Below, piece by piece: positions 61,757 through 64,000 of a DNA stretch of 64,000 nucleotides. The position numbers were made by a program, and so were the translations under genes. The DNA is from UBA7672 sp031419455 (GTDB lineage: Bacteria > Pseudomonadota > Alphaproteobacteria > Caulobacterales > Hyphomonadaceae). The notes under the pieces are model-generated. The model saw nothing but the letters and a program-made list of their open reading frames with translations, ran no database searches and was not told where the DNA came from. Location of the stretch: NCBI GenBank assembly GCA_031419455.1, contig JANOKS010000138.1, positions 24,221 to 88,220 on the forward strand, written 5' to 3'. How positions within the stretch are numbered: position 1 is the stretch's first letter; each line of letters starts with the position of its first letter.

Positions 61757-64000
61757 ATGTTCGGTTCGATAGCTAAGTTCGCGAAGAACAACAGCGGCGC
61801 CTTCGCCATGCAGTTTGCGCTCATGGTCGTGCCGCTGTGCGTCTGCACGGGTCTTGCGATCGACGGCGGACGGGCCTTCCTTGCCCGCTTCGAGCTGGCT
61901 TCGGCGCTGGACGCCGCAGCCCTGGCCGTCGGCTCGATTCCGGAGGGTCAGGACGTCGATCTGGACCAGGTCGCGCGCAAGTTCGTCGAGATGAACTTCA
62001 AGACCGCGCATGACGACCCCATCGCCCTCGAACTGGTCGATCTGGGCGGCGAGGACGAGGCGCTGATGCTTCGGGGGTCGGTTGCGATCAATACGTTCTT
62101 CATGCCGATCGTCGGCCAGCCCTATGTCACAGTCGAAGCGGAAAGCGAAGTCCGCCGCGGCGGCGCCAATGTGGAAGTCACGCTCGCGCTGGACGTCACC
62201 GGCTCGATGAGCGGGTCGCGAATCGTAGCCCTCCAGGACGCCTCGAAAATCCTGATCGACGAGGTCGTTAGCACGTCTCAGGAGCCCTTCTATTCAAAGG
62301 TGGCCGTCGTTCCCTGGGCGCAGAGCGTCAACCTTGCGAACGGGTCAGATGACCAAGTGACTTCGACCGCACTTGCAGAACTGCGCGGCGACATCCGCGG
62401 GGCGACCAACATCTCGAATGTGAACTGGCGCAATGGCGCGACCACGACCAAGACGATTTCCTCGGCTGGCTGGCGCACCAATTCAGGCCGTGACATCACC
62501 AACGTCGCCTGGCGCAACGGCGCGGCCCTGACCACGGTTACGGGCATCACGAAGACCAACAGCAACACCCGAATCCGTATCCAGACGTCGGCGAACACGA
62601 GCTACGTGAATGGCGAGACGGTCGTCATTACCAACGCCAATGGCAGCTATACCGACCTCAACGGTAACATGTACCGGATCACGGGGAAGACATCGTCCTC
62701 GCCTTGGTATTTCTGGCTCTACAATGTCGGCACGACCACCTACACGACCCCGCCTGCCGGCAGCTCGAACGCTACGCAGGGAACGCTTGAGCGCTGCCTG
62801 TTGACCGACTGCACCGTGCGGGTGACCGCGTCGAGCCACGGCTTCGTCACCAACGACCGGGTCTACGTCGAGGACGTGGACATGAGTGGAACCGGAACCG
62901 AGGTCAACAATACGTGGGGCCAGACCTGGGCTGTCACCAACCGCGACACGAACAACTTCTCGCTGAACGGAACCTATGGTCCGAACTTCAAGACCTATGA
63001 CAACGACGGCACGGCGTCGGAATGCTATGTCTCCGATTGCCGCTACACTGTCACCACTTCAGCAGCGCACGACTTCAGCGCCTCGGACCGCATCTACATC
63101 TGGGGTGTCACAGATGACACCTCGACCAGCGGCGCGACGATCAACACATCGTCCGGAACCACGATCTCTCCCGACAGCCCCTCGGGTTCGACCTTCTATC
63201 TTCCCGGTGATGGCCGCAACTACTACAGGCGGTCATCCGGCGGTTCGGTGGCCGAGTGTGAGCGTACTGATTGCAGGATTACCGTGACCTCGTCGAGCCA
63301 TGGCCTCGCAACAGGCGACAAGGTCGAGATCACCGGCGTCGTCGGTATGACCGGCGTCAACACTTCGTCGACACGGCGTTTCTGGCTCATCTCGAAACTG
63401 ACGAACGATACGTACACGCTCAACGACTCTGTTCCGTCTCTGTCCAACGTCTCCAGTGCTTTCTCCGGAGCCGCAACGTCGCAATGCCTGGCCTATGGCT
63501 GCGCGCGGATGTCCTATCTCGACACGGCGGCCAGCTACATGGCCTCGACCTGCCTGGTCGAGCGTCCGCCGGGGGCTGAGGCGTACACGGACGCTTCCAC
63601 GTCGGGCGCTGGCCAAGGCCTTGGCATCCTCTACACCAGCGGCGGCACATGCACGACAACCAACTATGTGACGCCGCTCACGTCCAACAAGACGCGCCTC
63701 AACACGGCGATCGACAACCTGTCGACCAACGGTGCGACGGCGGGACAGCTCGGCGCGGCGTGGGCGTGGTACATGATCTCCCCGAACTTCAAGGACATCT
63801 GGGACGACGAGACCGAGAACAAGCCGGCCAACTATGACGAGGACGATCTCGTCAAGGTCGCGGTGCTGATGACCGACGGCGAGTTCAACGAACAGAGCTG
63901 CCTGGGTATCTCGACGGACTATCTGTCGTCGGCCTACGAGACGGCCAACTGCGACGGCAAGACCCCGTTCGAGCAGGCCCAGACGATCTGCACGAACATG
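61757..64000 (+). CDS. TadG-like vWA pilus protein with inserted FCCH-like repeats (3' end outside window)
   Basis: 748 codons in the window with no stop; runs off the right edge. The N-terminus (NNSGAFAMQFALMVVPLCVCTGLAIDGGRAFL) is TadG/pilus-like. The vWA domain starts at TLALDVTGSMSG (142-153, MIDAS D146-T148-S150) and resumes at VLMTDGEFN (703-711). Between them are modules of about 77 residues, each with a SHGF/SHGL-type strand turn and G/N-D-K/R-V-Y/E-I, like the FCCH-type domains seen in phage tail proteins; C-x4-C pairs start at 347, 423, 501 and 577. Another pair of NWRNGA-like motifs is at 223 and 251. Confidence 0.88.
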   Translation, partial: MFGSIAKFAKNNSGAFAMQFALMVVPLCVCTGLAIDGGRAFLARFELASALDAAALAVGSIPEGQDVDLDQVARKFVEMNFKTAHDDPIALELVDLGGEDEALMLRGSVAINTFFMPIVGQPYVTVEAESEVRRGGANVEVTLALDVTGSMSGSRIVALQDASKILIDEVVSTSQEPFYSKVAVVPWAQSVNLANGSDDQVTSTALAELRGDIRGATNISNVNWRNGATTTKTISSAGWRTNSGRDITNVAWRNGAALTTVTGITKTNSNTRIRIQTSANTSYVNGETVVITNANGSYTDLNGNMYRITGKTSSSPWYFWLYNVGTTTYTTPPAGSSNATQGTLERCLLTDCTVRVTASSHGFVTNDRVYVEDVDMSGTGTEVNNTWGQTWAVTNRDTNNFSLNGTYGPNFKTYDNDGTASECYVSDCRYTVTTSAAHDFSASDRIYIWGVTDDTSTSGATINTSSGTTISPDSPSGSTFYLPGDGRNYYRRSSGGSVAECERTDCRITVTSSSHGLATGDKVEITGVVGMTGVNTSSTRRFWLISKLTNDTYTLNDSVPSLSNVSSAFSGAATSQCLAYGCARMSYLDTAASYMASTCLVERPPGAEAYTDASTSGAGQGLGILYTSGGTCTTTNYVTPLTSNKTRLNTAIDNLSTNGATAGQLGAAWAWYMISPNFKDIWDDETENKPANYDEDDLVKVAVLMTDGEFNEQSCLGISTDYLSSAYETANCDGKTPFEQAQTICTNM

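Overview
The window is a 64 kb stretch of GC-rich, densely packed bacterial chromosome. I infer an alphaproteobacterium, most likely Caulobacterales/Hyphomonadaceae-like. The reasons are the purL–bolA–grxD neighbourhood, Tad-pilus pseudopilins, two sites resembling the CtrA box TTAA-N7-TTAA, many exported lipoproteins, and short palindromic intergenic elements of the kind common in this group. There is no prophage, intact insertion sequence, CRISPR array or rRNA. Two tRNA genes are present (Arg-CCG, Ala-CGC). The lineage call is an inference, not a measurement.

Region by region. 1-11.4 kb is rich in nucleotide-sugar genes: an acyltransferase / Gfo-Idh dehydrogenase / DegT aminotransferase / epimerase operon, then UDP-glucose dehydrogenase, UDP-glucuronate decarboxylase and HldE. 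Embedded in it are a TraB/GumN lipoprotein, tRNA-Arg, NAD synthetase and an L-2-hydroxyglutarate oxidase-like flavoprotein. 11.4-22.4 kb is housekeeping: a response regulator, an amino-acid permease, a HAD protein, a pterin dehydratase, a FliL-like exported protein, tRNA-Ala, YggT-FolD-HNH, the MsrPQ repair system, a YmdB-type phosphoesterase and a methyltransferase-like lipoprotein. 22.4-34 kb mixes DUF488, two paralogous exported proteins of an unnamed family, an M15 peptidase, TesB, two tandem paralogous one-TM micro-proteins, a three-TM protein, YebC, a divergent ribbon-helix-helix pair, a PP2C-like phosphatase, an amidohydrolase and an isocitrate-lyase-fold enzyme.

34-48.5 kb holds a fused double-ATPase ABC protein, a large redoxin–cytochrome–monooxygenase-like–EF-hand lipoprotein followed by a beta-propeller lipoprotein, then YCII, threonine dehydratase, tandem-FKBP, compact GST, ArgE, DUF3297, CysQ and TtcA. 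48.5-60.5 kb has a degenerate receiver, a DUF1800/DUF1501 pair, GrxD, an aldo/keto reductase, BolA, PurL, DUF2834, a macrodomain, a pseudouridine synthase, enoyl-CoA hydratase and a CinA-like protein. 60.6-64 kb opens a Tad pilus minor-pilin set: two TadE-like proteins, and a TadG-like vWA protein running off the right edge.

The most unusual features are these: the TadG-like protein has tandem ~77-residue modules delimited by C-x4-C motifs, inserted inside its vWA domain; a redoxin-domain protein has lost its catalytic cysteine; a divergent RHH pair has three 11-bp-phased direct repeats next to one start codon; there are several different palindromic elements, one of which extends a coding frame into the antisense of the next gene; and there is a small tandem family of one-TM proteins.
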